Positions 34,695-46,819 of a stretch of 64,000 nucleotides of DNA are shown one piece after another. The translations under genes and the position numbers were made by a program. The notes beneath the pieces were generated by a model. That model ran no database searches. It saw only the letters and a list, made by a program, of their open reading frames with translations, and was not told where the DNA came from. How positions within the stretch are numbered: the first letter of the stretch is position 1; the number at the start of each line of letters is the position of its first letter. This DNA is from Bidens hawaiensis (taxonomy: Eukaryota; Streptophyta; Magnoliopsida; Asterales; Asteraceae): the NCBI GenBank assembly GCA_021521415.1, contig JAIQDT010002839.1:124001-188000 (forward strand). Direction: 5' to 3'.

Positions 34695-34788
34695 GTCTTT
34701 CAATAAAGATGTGAATTGCGAGGGATTGGTCGACGAAATATGTCTTTCAATAAAGATGTGAATTGCGAGGGATTGGTCGACGAAATAT
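34695..34788. repeat. 47-bp tandem duplication
   Basis: Two perfect consecutive copies of a 47-bp unit starting GTCTTTCAATAAAGATGTG and ending GACGAAATAT. They directly follow the hairpin. Present in copy B at 63561-63654. Confidence 0.9.
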
Positions 34789-36311
34789 GAATCGGAGGGG
34801 GGAAGTAACATAGCTTGATATTACAGTTTTATCTCAAGATGGGTGGGGGGAAGGTAGTACAACCCACAATATATAAGTCATGGCCCAAATGCTTCTTTCT
34901 AAACTATTTACACTCATATTTATCGTTCTCTTGATTTTGAAATCCAAACATTATTAAACAACTTTTACCAAACCAAACTTCATTGCATTGAGTTGCTATA
35001 AATTATTGATGTTCATTTTCCTTATAATTTCAAATGTATTCTGTCGACATTTACGTGTTACAGTTTCTACATGCCTAACCATTTAAGGGAGTTGACCAAA
35101 TTATGTATATATAAAAAGAATCACTTATGACTGAATCTATAAGATTGGTTTGTATTTATTAATTCAGTTTTTTCATTAAAAAAGAACAATGATTTTATAT
35201 TGAGGTCATTTTTTTAAACATATTTAGGTCCATTTTTTAATATATAGTTTTTGCTAAAAAAAACAAATTGCAATTATCACTCTGTAGTTGAGTGATAACA
35301 AGAGACTGTTTAATTATTTTTCAATTTTCATATAAAAAAAATAATACGAAGATAAAATAATAATATATATCATGGAAAGCATGTTCAAGAATATGAGCCA
35401 TTTATGTTGTTTTAAGTGTGTGATCTTTACCTTTTCACGACAAACAGTTGGGTTTATGTAAATTGTAAAAAAAGATAAATTAAAATCATATAAAGTTTTT
35501 TGTTTTATTATTTAGAGGTGTGCAACTTATTTTTATTTCTTAAAGGTAAAACCTTTTTTATGCACTTGAAAAAAGACTTTTACAAGCCATGAAATCCTAG
35601 TGAGCAGGGGGGCATGCACATGTGATACCCCAATGTGTAATGCACATAGAAATCCATCATCGCATGATAAATTATGTTTGGGGAGACGGTGATTATCTTC
35701 ATTGATGAATTTATCTGTGGTGAAAGCCGCTCGTTTTATATTGATATGTCAGTATATCACTTAGCTAGTCATTTTTATGATACACGGTTTATTACCTTTA
35801 GTTAACTAATGAAAGTTCAATTAACTCAAATAGAAAATTGCATCACGTTCATTGAATTTTATAAATTTCCGCTAAATTTAGTTTACATTTTGTCTTGTTT
35901 ATGTTTGTCAATAAGGAAACATATGCTTAGTATGTTCGTCAACGACGATACATACACGTATGATTTCATACGGTAAACAATATATACTTTATAAATCTGA
36001 TTGATATTCGTGTAACATGTATAGTTTTTACATTTTAGTTTCAACTAGATCTATGGCAAATTTTTTTGTATTTGTAATTTGTATTTTACATGTAGCCATT
36101 AACCATGTTCATTCATATATCACATTAATTAACATATTTTTCTGGTAAAACACTTATTACCCCTACCAAACATTTCATATTTTAAAACCGAACCCGTGTG
36201 GGAAAATCACAAAAATCATGTTTTTTTATTTATTTATTCAAGAAAAAAATAAAAGAAAAACAGATTTACTATTTTACATAAATAACCTCATATATACAAA
36301 AGACAACCAAT
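34789..36311. other. AT-rich spacer across the end of the visible duplication
   Basis: Copy B runs out of window at the equivalent of 35134. From 35135 this sequence is seen only once here. No gene recognised. Confidence 0.4.
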
Positions 36312-36540
36312 GGGCTTTAGCTCAATTCAACCGGCATCGGAGGTCAGCGAAGTGAAAATTCGGGCCAGAGACCACAAGGTCTCAAGTTTGAATCCGTTTG
36401 CAGTCGAATTTTATCACAGTAAGACTTCAGACAACGGGTTTTTTTCTGAACAGAAGATGATAGGTTTAGGCCATCCAACGCCGTTTACAATCACGGACGT
36501 TGTCTTTTGTCATTAGGTTAACCCGAATAGCCGTGCTTTA
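36312..36540 (+). mobile_element. tRNA-derived SINE
   Basis: The head TTTAGCTCAATTCAACCGG contains an A-box-like motif (about 36318-36334), and AGTTTGAATCC (36385-36395) is a B-box-like motif at the expected spacing. The body shows no protein domain, and a 68-codon ORF across it is incidental. The 3' end is approximate. Confidence 0.6.
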
Positions 36541-36890
36541 TTCGTTGGTCGTTCAAAGAAATATATATACCCAAGACAGATGTCTAACATTTCTTTACTA
36601 GTTACCAACTTACTATACATAATTTATCATTAAAATTTATAAGAATTGTTAAAAAATAACAAACTATTTCACAATTGATATATTAAACTGAAAAATATAG
36701 TTTGACACTTGACCCACGGATTTTTTGATTTCAACCATCGTCATATCGTTGTCCCAAAGTCGAACATCAGATTTCTTTTAACTTAAAAAATAATAACAAT
36801 TTGCTTTAAATAGTAAGAAAAGGCCAACATTAGATGGGCCCACAATAGTAACACACCACCTATACCCCACCACACGGAATCTATGATCTT

Positions 36891-36901
36891 CACTATAAAT
36901 A
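36891..36901 (+). promoter_or_regulatory. TATA box of the DUF1685 gene
   Basis: CACTATAAATATC lies about 80 bases before the start codon at 36977, a normal distance for a plant promoter with a short leader. Confidence 0.6.
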
Positions 36902-36976
36902 TCACTTCACAGAACACTTTCTCCATAACAATAATATTAGCATACAACCCTAATTCCCTCCGGTGGTTCATTTCCA

Positions 36977-37553
36977 ATGGAAAACCCAAAGCACCCTCTT
37001 CCAATTCTCTTCAAAAACCAATCCTGGTCGGCCGACACCCACCGCGACAAGGAATGGGAGAAGTTGAAGCTCAAACAACGCCGCCGGAACTTACACCGCC
37101 GCAGCATGAGTGCCAATGCTGCATCGGAATTTGACGTCACTGATGATGACATCAAAGAGCTCCAAGCTTGTTTCGAGCTGGGGTTCGGCTTAGATCCGTC
37201 AAACGAGTTGGATCCGAAACTTAAACGAGCTTTTCCTGCTCTTGAGCTTTACGCGGCCGTTAATCGTCAGTTGATTAACGGCCGCGATCTTTCTAGGTCG
37301 TCGTCGATGGACTCGGGTTATTCTTCCAGCTCATCCAGTGCGTCTACCCGCCCCATTGTTGATCCGAGTACGATATTAATACTTTTGACAACTCAGCCTG
37401 AATTTTTGAAAATATATGTATATACATAGATATGTATTAAAGTTTTAAATTAATAACTAATAAATAACAAAAGTTCAATTTTTTTAAACCCCAATAGCAA
37501 TAAGTTTTTCATTTATTATTATTATTATTACATTTATAGTTGATTTTCAAAAG

Positions 37554-37629
<76 letters not shown>

Positions 37630-37820
37630 GCCTATTTTTGAGTACCAAATGGTCTTGATACTGAATTTTGATAGGTTTTTGTTTTAGATGAATAATTTGT
37701 TTGATTTTTGTAGGTGATGATCCGAAAATGGTGAAGATGAGATTAAAGAGATGGGCGCAGGTGGTTGCTTGTTCAGTTCATGAGGCTTTCACGCATCCAA
37801 CGATAGAATCTGCAGAATAA
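36977..37820 (+). CDS. DUF1685 family protein
   Basis: Two exons, 36977-37367 and 37714-37820, joined by a GT-AG intron that splits a Ser codon. Together they encode 165 residues. The N-terminus is basic (WEKLKLKQRRRNLHRRS). The DUF1685 core follows: VTDDDIKELQACFELGFGLD, then LKRAFPALELYAAVNRQL. A Ser-rich linker leads to the conserved C-terminal DDPKMVKMRLKRWAQVVAC. Function of the family is unknown; it is plant-specific to my knowledge. The intron holds a (TA)n tract of about 65 bp. Downstream AATAAA-type repeats at 37917-37935 could serve polyadenylation. If the duplication is tandem, a second copy should lie beyond the window. Confidence 0.88.
37557..37625. repeat. (TA)n microsatellite in DUF1685 intron
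   Basis: An uninterrupted TA tract of roughly 65 bp. Confidence 0.9.
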
Positions 37821-39744
37821 ATAAACATGAACCCAGTTCTTGTGAAATGTGGGTGTTTTCTAGGGTTTTGAAAAAAAAGTGAAAGAATTCACCAAGATTC
37901 TATGTATTTTAATGTAATAAATAAATAAATAATAATTATTGATCATACATCTTTCTTTCAGTATTTAATTAGTGTTTATTTTATTTTATTATTTATTTAT
38001 TTTGGGTTTTTGGTTTTAATTCTTAAGTACACAAATGAACAATGAAGGCATTACAACATGAAATATCAAAATCAAAGGACGAGGTAGTTAAAAGCATGTT
38101 TTAAGTTGAAAGAAATGCATTTTTGTTGCTTGAAATCTCAATAATCACTTTTGAGATGGCGTTTAGTTTTAATTAATTATGATTACTAAAAACTAATAGA
38201 CAAGTTATCGTAAAATGAGGATTGCATTCAAGTGAATATGTGCTTATATGTATGAGTTTAGGACACTTATTTAAATAAATTCTTTGATTAGTTTTTCGAT
38301 ATGTTACGATTTGATGATGTAAAATAAATCATATTCTAGATATTTTTTAGTTCGTCACATTGATACTTATCGTGATAAACATAAAAGATACATCAATAAA
38401 GGCTGAAATTGATGAGCGACTTAAATTTGTACACAAGTACACCTTTTTCTTCGCAAATGTGATAGTAGGTATGATGAGGTCGGGTTACCAAAAATATCAT
38501 ATATTGTTTTGTTATGCCGACAAAGATTTGGATTCCTCTTCATGTTGTTTTGTTATACGCGGATACATATATAGTCGTAATAAGTTACAAAAGAAGAATT
38601 ACGAATCAATAACGTTATTTGTGCTCGATTTGAAATCAGGAGGTGATTCTTGGAGCAAATTGTTGGTGCACAACTACAAGAATGTAATTTGATACTAATT
38701 ATGTCGAATAGAGATTAGTTAATAGTTTTTTCAAAAATCTATGTATTAGCAGTTACACATATTTGTATCGATATATTGGTTCTTAACTTCTGATATATCA
38801 TATTCCTAAAGATAATTAAACCAGAATAGTTATCTATCTCTATCTAATTATTGTTATCTCTATATAAGTTAGTAAATTTTGGACTTTGATAATTATTATC
38901 TATTATTTATTGCATGTATAAAGCATTTAACAAAGCACAAGGATAGAATCAATTTCCGTTTTCTCCATTTTGAATATTTTGTCACTTGCTTTTAATTGAG
39001 AATATTTTGAATATTTGGTTTTCAAAGTTCAAACAACAAAAATAAATGTTCAACGTCATTAGTTTTTAATTTTGTCACTTGTTTTCTGTTATTTGTTTGA
39101 AAGCTAAACATAAATTTAAATTAATATTCACTTTTAGTGGATATATTAGCAATTTCTATCTACATATTTGAGCTCTTTATCATATTGCTAAAGGTAAGTT
39201 AGAGTATCACTTTAGTTAAGAGTATTTTTAATTAACTTGTATAATAATAATTTTAGATATATATGAAGGCATATATATGAATCGGGATGCACATAAAAAC
39301 ATTCAACAACAATATTGTAGTTTGTTTTCTCCTTCTAACTCTTTCATGGTTTATTTGTTCTATTTACGTCTTTCCCGTCCGTATGCCTATTTTAGTAGAG
39401 GGTCTAAAAGAGAAGTTCACTGAAGTTCACTGATATTCCAAAATAGAATTTTGGACCTAGAGATATCATATACATAGTAAAAAAAAATTGCACTAATTTT
39501 ATACTTCATCAACATAGTTAGGGGTAGCATAAGCCCTTCATACATCCTCCCATGTCTATTATAGGGATATCGATCTGGTTGAATTGAAAACCTAAACATA
39601 CTTAAAATTGTTAACCCGTATATAACATGTGTAATTCATTTATCTAGATGAGTTAAATGAACCGACTAGAATTAAACATGACATAATCAAGTTGTAAACT
39701 AGTTATAAACTTGAAGTCAGCATGTAAAGGGGTAATGAATAGGG
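37821..39744. other. AT-rich spacer, no gene supported
   Basis: A 110-codon ORF at 38360-38692 has no recognised domain and sits in AT-rich sequence. It is left uncalled. Confidence 0.4.
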
Positions 39745-39895
39745 ATGACAAACGAGCCCGAACCCGACGTGTAAACCCAAAACCCTCGCGAATGATATTC
39801 AGGTATAGGACCGGGTGTAGGGTTGTTTTTATACATTTTAGCGGGTATGAGATGGGCACAGTATTAGGCGATACCTAACCCGAATACATGAAACC
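39745..39895. mobile_element. hAT-like MITE fragment
   Basis: Starts TAGGGATGACAAACGAGC with GCCCGAACCCG-type words and contains ACCCGAATAC-type words at the right. This is a style common to hAT MITEs. No target duplication was found. Confidence 0.4.
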
Positions 39896-41439
39896 TACTT
39901 ATCAGTTAATTTGAACTCATATTCGTAAGCATTTTCTCTTTTCTATTTCCATTTCATCATTGGAATATGGTAATCTACTAATTTACTAATTTTTAGTTTT
40001 ATATATCTAATTTTCTCAGGTCATAAAGTTATATAAAAGTTAAAACAGTAAGAAATATATTTTAGGATCCAAACAGGTCGATAACTTAAACTAAGGGTAC
40101 ATCTGTTACCTCAACACATAGCTAACGAGTATTGGGTCACTAATATGAGACACAATTTTGCAATCAGATATCAGATTGAGATAACCAATATCCATCTAAC
40201 GTCATCCTTAATGGTACACTTACAAAAATATACTTTGTTCTGAAATTTAATTGCATGTTTGACACATCGAGATGTATAACTACGCGGGTCAAACATTTAT
40301 CAATCCAAACAAAGCATGCTTAAATATACAAATTAATCTAAACACGTGTTTATTACATAAGTTAGACTTGAAGACTCAAAACCTAATTATTTAAATGTCA
40401 CTTTCATGTTGCATTTAGAATCTCATAAAGAATTAACACCCATATATAGTTAATTAACTTAATGTTATAACTTCATAACTTAGGTAAATTTACGGATATC
40501 CCAAAATAGATCGACCTTGATGCTTAAAGTATATATTATGAGACACCAAAAAGGTAAAAGGAGCAAATTTTTAAATATAAAAAGTGAAAACTAATGTTGT
40601 TCAACACAAGAATCACTTCGATAGTCACATGAAAATAGTTGCCACAACACGTTTTTATATTTTGTCTTCAAACAATGAACTTAGGAAAGGTGACAATCAA
40701 ATTATTAATTTTCTACTTTTCAAGACAGTTACGTAATATATCACATGATTTTTCAATTCACCATCATAAATAAAATTTTAAAATATCAATCAAACTAGTT
40801 AAATATCTTTTATTAACCTTTTCTTTTTTCCTTTTTTTTTTCTAACTAAAGGCATGAAATTTAACTCGTGTCGTAAGTATTTACCTTTTTGAGATCAAAA
40901 TGGAAGATACGTCATTGGAAGTTTCGTTTTTTCCTTGTAAACAATAGAAAACGAAAGTAAATAAAACATATCTAACATTAATATATTTTGAAGGTGTTTA
41001 CATTCGTAAATCGTAAAAAAACAAGGGAAGAAAGATTCAAATGAAGTACTTTTACATACCGTTATAATTTTCAATTGATGCGTGCTTTTTTAACAGTCAT
41101 TTTATGTAATAAAACATAAGGGGACCAACCAGCAAGCAGCTAGCCCTCATAAAGTTACGTACATCCAACATTAATCACACCAAACTAGAATACACGAAAA
41201 TACAACATAGATCAAAACGAAAATTTACACCAATCCTCACCTTTACATAACAATTCGGATTTTTCGTATTAATAAAAAACTTACATTTATTAGTATTTAA
41301 CTTGGTTTAGCTTATTTCATATTCTCATTGAAAGAATAAATATATGAATTTATATATTTATATATGGTCATATTGTCATTTATATAATAATATATCAAAA
41401 TAATTAAATTATATCTTATTATTATATTAGCTAGGTACT
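39896..41439. other. AT-rich spacer, no gene seen
   Basis: No ORF, RNA gene or repeat boundary could be supported. Confidence 0.4.
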
Positions 41440-41778
41440 TGTTAATGAACCAATTACCCTTACTTGCTAATCAAGAGTTTCCTATTGGATGTATATAAAT
41501 ATATTGAGAGATTAATTAACATCATAACATAACCCTAAACACACATAACAAATTTGTGACTCTCTCTCTCTCTCTTCATAATTTCGGTTTCATCAAAGAA
41601 CCATAATCCCCATCAATAATATACATCATAAAGGGGAACTTAACCAAGCTGACAATTATGTCATTTGGATCATTCTAATCAGTCGTGGCTACTCTATATG
41701 TTGTAACAGGTATGTTTTAGTTATATGTTTATCATAGTATTCATGTTTTCCGTTACCAACGTGAATAACTGATCAACA
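41440..41778 (+). repeat. Copia LTR with adjacent primer-binding site
   Basis: TGTTAATGAACC ... ACTGATCAACA gives TG...CA ends over 339 bp. A TATA box (TGTATATAAATAT near 41490) and a CT microsatellite leader are inside. TGGTATTAGAGC at 41781-41792 is a one-base variant of the initiator Met primer-binding site. No gag or second LTR follows before 42424. Confidence 0.55.
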
Positions 41779-41792
41779 TATGGTATTAGAGC

Positions 41793-42423
41793 AATGTTGG
41801 TTAATCAATTTCTTCATGTTTCCCCTAAATCTAGATCTAAACCGGAAGACATGAACTAAAATTTGATGAATCCTACTTCTGCTTTTTATTATCATTATTT
41901 TGAACTTAGTGAATTCTAGTTTTATATAAAATTTTAAAAGTTGTATAACCGATTTCACATTAAAACCTTGTTAAAAATTTATGTTTTTTTCGCTAATGTT
42001 CTTCCTTTTCATCATGGGTTTATTTTTATTTTTTTGAAAATAATACATATTTTGGTTAGAATTCTTATTATGATTGTGTTTTTCTTAAAATATTAGATAA
42101 CAAATCTCTAAAGATTTTTATGAATTTTGAATAATTATTAAGGATATAAATATCGAAATTAAACAAATATTTGAAAATAAATTTAATCCATAAGAATTTG
42201 AACCAGAATATTATTACCTTAAATAATTTTGGATTTTAATGCTTACCGACATCTCACAAAACTAAGATTTCATCAAAACCGAAATCTTATTAAAACCGAG
42301 ATCTCATTAAAAATAGAAAACTTATTAAAAACCCGAAAACCCTTGATTCAGAGAAAAAAATAAATTTCATGAGCAGTTGATTTGCTATTAACTAATTAAT
42401 GTTTTGTAAACACTATATATATA
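41793..42423. other. AT-rich remnant after the LTR, no gene seen
   Basis: This may be leftover Copia interior. No translatable gag was recognised. Confidence 0.35.
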
Positions 42424-42788
42424 TATATATAGATAAAGGATGAAATACAATAATCCTTTATCGTACATTACGTACGCGACATTTCACACCGTTGATTTTC
42501 AAAAACCCAAAATCACAATTACACTTATCTGTCCGTCCATCTCCCTCAATCCGTCTCCACCACCCCTCACCGACATCAGCACACCTCCTTCACCTCCGCT
42601 CACCGGCGCCATCAACACTCTTCGTCACCATCATCGCCGTCGACAACGAACTCATTGGAAAAACGCAAAACTCAACACAGGTTTGTTAGTTAATTGAAAT
42701 TGAAATTAAAGCCATTTGATCAGTTAATCTTTGAAATCGATTCAATTAATCATCAATTTGAAGCTTCAATCGATCAATTTTGAGTTCT
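42424..42788 (+). mobile_element. Left part of a TIR-type DNA element, cut at the duplication junction
   Basis: An AT dinucleotide tract is followed by TAGATAAAGGATGAAATAC, CGTACATTACGTACGCGAC and CCGTTGATTTTCAAAA, a style seen in Mutator-like non-autonomous elements. A C-rich block follows. The sequence stops at 42788 where the truncated Copia LTR begins. Confidence 0.4.
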
Positions 42789-43044
42789 ATTAATACAATA
42801 CTCGTCTATGATACTAGACGGCCAAGAACCTCAGTGAATGAATAACCTAACTGATGACCCACTCACGAACCAACTGGCAACCCTACAAATGTAAACATAC
42901 ATCATATATATAGACTACCAACCTAGGCCCAAAACAAAGTAAAGCCCACCAAAATCAATAGATTTCGGTTTACACATAAATGCCCAACTAAGCCCAATCT
43001 AAGTTTAACAATACCAAGCATAAACCACAAAATATAGCCCAACA
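42789..43044 (-). repeat. Truncated Copia LTR at the junction
   Basis: Matches 12946-13201 (the 5' LTR), not the diverged 3' LTR, at the sites where the two LTRs differ. The outer part of the LTR and the whole Copia body are missing. Confidence 0.85.
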
Positions 43045-43105
43045 GAGCGACCACATCGCGACACATGGGATTTTTGGGTTTTCTTTTATATATATTATAG
43101 ATCAT
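43045..43105. repeat. Repeat X, right part (copy B)
   Basis: Same as 13202-13262, following the truncated LTR. Confidence 0.65.
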
Positions 43106-43471
43106 TAGGGTTTCTAGAAGGAATGTCTACGGGCCTATAAATAGAATACTGGGTTTACCTAATAAGGACGGGTGCATAACAATAATTGAGAGAATATTCC
43201 TCATTTATGTAACCTAGTACGGCCGCCATTGAATACACGAAACCCTAGAAATTCCATGCAAATCCTATAAACAATTCCACTGTTCATCAATGATTTATAT
43301 AATATATTGGAATCTTTGTGTTTATTGTGTTTGTTTTCTTTTACAATCATATACTCAATCCAACACTCTGTTTATACTGATTCCGTCGATATAATCAAAG
43401 GGTCTTCAATAATTAGATCTTGTGTGTTCTTGTAAACTATTATTAGTGTAGCATGAGATCCGGTCCTAACA
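43106..43471 (+). repeat. LTR of second Copia (copy B)
   Basis: Equivalent of 13263-13628, with the TATA box retained. TGGTATCAGAGC follows at 43474-43485. Confidence 0.55.
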
Positions 43472-43590
43472 AGTGGTATCAGAGCTTTGTACGCTCTTTG
43501 AAGACCACAAGATTGAAGTTTGATTGAAAAAGGTTGAAGCTTTAAGATCTAGAAAGGTTCTAGCTTTAAGATCTGGTAAAGTTGGAAGCT

Positions 43591-45133
43591 GTGGATAATC
43601 AAGAGGTGTCAACTAACAAGATCCCAAGATTGCTATGACAAGAAAACTACATAAAATGGAAGGTGCTTTTTGAGACCGCAGTTAACTATAATGACACGGA
43701 GCTTTGGGCTTCAATCAAGAATGGTCCATACGTTCCTACTGATACTACAAATGCTAATCTGGTGCTAGAAAGACAGATGAAGAAGAGAGATGATAAAGCT
43801 CTGTCTGTGTTGAAACTTGGCTTGTCATAGGAGATTTGACAAGTGTGAATCATCATACTAGTGCTAAGACTATGTACGATGCTGTGGTTATAATGTTTGA
43901 AGGACATGTTGAACTTAGAGACATAAAGAAAGACAAGGTTAAGCAACAATTAGACAAGTTCAAATTCAAAGAAGGAGAAAGGTTGAAGTCAGTACTATAG
44001 AGACTTATTGCTATTGTTAATGAAATTAGGACTACAGACCTTCAAATCTCTGATTTTGAGTTGAATAAGAAGCTACTTTCTTCTTTGTCAGGGAATGGTA
44101 CACTGCTAGCAAGTTCATAAGAGAGAAGGTGAATTTTCCAAATTTTAAATTGGATGATGTCATCTCATTCCTATAAGCTGCTAAACATGAGATGATTGAG
44201 AATCACGTGTTTAAAGAAGAGAGACCAAGTTTTTTAGTGACTAATGCTTTGGTGGATCCTATGGGAAATCTTTCCATAAGGTCTCAACAGATAAATCCAA
44301 TCATTGAAGAACCTTCAGATTTCAATTATGTTGCTTTAGAGACACCAAGGGTGTGCGGAAATGCTTCTGGAACAAGTCAACAAAGGTTCAATGTGCAGAT
44401 AATAGAAGATAGTGACAATGCATCAACTGCTAGTGGACATCCTCCTTATGTTCAAAAAAACTCAAACCATGGAACTGATTATCAGGCCTTTTTTTTAATG
44501 TTTATTGAGTCATATAATGCATTTGTGGCCAAGAACCTTAGTCACACAAGTGTTGTTTAGGAAGATCTGGAACAAATAGATGTTGATGACCTTGAAGATA
44601 TTGATTTGAAGTTTCAAGCTGCCATGTTGGCTGTTAGAAAAAAGAGGCTTTACAACAGAACAGGAAGATCAACCTTTTCTGGTCCTAATGAAAGAATTGG
44701 TTTTGACAAGTCAAAAGCCATTTGTTATAACTGTCAGCAACCAGGACACTTTGCTAGGTAGTGCAATCTTCCTATGCAATATGGGAATCAAGTGAATCAA
44801 GCCCAATTTTATCAGAATCAAAATCAAAATCAGCAGAATTACCAGCAAAGGAATCAGCCAATGAATCAAAATCCTTATTCTCAAAACAGACAATAGCAGA
44901 ACCAACAGCAACCAAGAAATAATCAGTTGGAGATTCAAACAAATCAGAAAATAGGGAATGCTGGAGTAAACAATTAGGGTAATGTGGCTGTAACAATGAT
45001 TCCTCAAGATTGTAAGTTTGGCTGGAGTAACCATGCTTTTGTATTGCCAGTTGTACAAAATAGAACAAGAAATGATTGTGTGAATGTTACAATAAGTTTT
45101 CATATATATGGTCTAAATGTTAAGTTTTAAAGC
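43591..45133 (+). pseudogene. Copia gag pseudogene (copy B)
   Basis: Same pseudogene as in A with further decay. A TAG replaces CAG after HTSVV (44558-44560), and another TAG replaces the Glu codon inside the zinc knuckle (FAR*C at about 44759). The 705-bp open stretch of copy A is therefore split. Shared stops show that the gag was dead before the duplication. Confidence 0.75.
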
Positions 45134-45144
45134 TAACAACAAGT

Positions 45145-45602
45145 ATGAGACTGACTCTTGGTTCTCAATCGTTACCTGTTCATGATATCAAAGAGTTTGC
45201 AGATTGGTTATTGGATATAGGTGAAGGCAATCTTGGTGGTTCAAATGATGGTGAAGCAATTATACAAATTTCAGATTCAATATATGATTTAATAAATTTT
45301 TTTTATCCATCAATTTTAGAAAGGTTCAATGAGGTGAATTACTTTCAAGAACATACGATATTGGCTCCTTTAAACAAAGTCGTGCAAGAAATTAACGATG
45401 GTATGTTAGGATTTTTTTTCTGATGAAAATATGGGATATCTAAGTTTAGACAATCAAAATGAGGTTGAAAGTGTATCTAAAGATTTTGATCCATCGCTGT
45501 ACTCTCCTGATTTTCTAAATAGGATAAAGATGTCTGGTTTTCCTAACCATAGATTGGTACTTAAGGTCGGTGTCCCGATTATGTTGCTACAAAATATTAA
45601 GC
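45145..45602 (+). pseudogene. PIF1-type (Helitron) helicase fragment (copy B)
   Basis: Carries the same conserved blocks and the same T-run frameshift as 15302-15759, so truncation and shift predate duplication. Confidence 0.7.
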
Positions 45603-46096
45603 AAAAAAAAAAAGTTTGTGCAATGGAACTCGCCTACAAATTGTTAGCTTGTGAAAAAGAGTTATTGAAGATAAGATAAATCGTAGTTGTGGCCAGTAAG
45701 GAAGATCCGGTTGGAACGTCCTTACAGGCGGCTAACTCGCTACGATTAATACCTAAGAAAACCCATGTCTGGAATGTAGCTGGGAAGGAAGGCCTGGGTG
45801 GGTCTTGCTTCCTAGCGGCTAGAAAGCTTTTGCACTATGCAACTAATACGTAACTCTCTGGCGAGCCTGCAATTCATGTACGAATTGACTAAGGGCTCTA
45901 CATATCCTTTACATTCGAACAAGGTAAGAAAGAAAGTCGGGGGGAAAACCCCTAAGTTTTCTTCCGGCGCTATTTTTCTTTTCTGTCGTAGAATAATCCA
46001 GAAAGGTTATTCAATTAAGGGTTGTTTCTGGTACTAATATCGGATATTGTATCTTACTCAATCGAAGTAGTCTTACTCCATCCGATAAAAAAACTT
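45603..46096. other. Poly(A) run and GC-richer organelle-like insert (copy B)
   Basis: Eleven A residues (45603-45613) then the GC-richer block matching 15777-16255 with a few substitutions. Confidence 0.4.
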
Positions 46097-46819
46097 CATC
46101 TCAATTAGTTAAATAGAAGACAGTTTCCTCTTACACTTTATTTTGCAATGACTATAATAAAAGTCAACGACAGTCGTTAGCAAGAGTTGGGTTTTACTTA
46201 AAAAAGGCAGTTTTACATACGGTCAGCTTTATGTTATTTTGTCAATAGTGAAGAATGTTACTTTGTCAATAGTGAAGACAAGAGACGGCATTAAAATAGT
46301 CATATTAGACAAAAAATCTAATCTTACGAATCAAACAACAAATTTTTAAATATGGTTGAACTTGTATTATATTATATATAAATATATGTGAAGTATATAT
46401 ATTTTCCAATATATATAACATGGGCTATAACCTAGTGTAAGTTACAATCTTAAGAAAAGGAGCCAAAAATAATAAAAAGTAAGAACGTTAGATCATTAAT
46501 TGTAGGTTTAAGAATGCCGTCCTCAACTTCTCTACTAAGATATCTTGCAAATCAAGACTACCTTCCTTCCATCAATTAACTCACTACTAAATTAAACAGT
46601 AACTAATATATAATATCTAACTAGGTTTGTATACGTCGCGTTGCGGCAGTATATTAGCGTGTATTTAGTTGGTATGGGTTCACTTCGTTATGATACCAGC
46701 AGTAAATTGAAAAAATTAATCTATCCACACAAAAAAATAATAATAAAATAAAAAAAGCAGTAGCAACATTGGTATAATTTATAATAAGATATTAAAAAAA
46801 ACAAAAACAGCTTATGATC
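46097..46819. other. AT-rich spacer (copy B)
   Basis: Matches 16256-16992. No gene seen. Confidence 0.4.

Larger units (their letters stand above)
12946..42788 (+). repeat. Segmental duplication unit 1 (copy A)
   Basis: Bases 12946-35134 are matched by 42789-64000 in the same orientation, with long runs of identity. The offset is 29843 at the left and 28866 at the window end; the change is explained by indels (mainly R-LTR-R in A, a 945-bp block in B, a 61-bp loss in B). In the DJ-1 coding exons I count 3 differences in 1287 bases. The unit is inferred to end at 42788, where copy B begins abruptly inside the LTR. The part 35135-42788 should recur beyond the window if this is a simple tandem duplication. 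Confidence 0.9.

Noticed and set aside
34695..34788. CRISPR-like repeat
   Set aside because: Only two units with no spacers, in a plant nuclear genome; it is a tandem duplication.
38360..38692. 110-codon ORF
   Set aside because: No recognisable domain and AT-rich context; not enough to call a gene.
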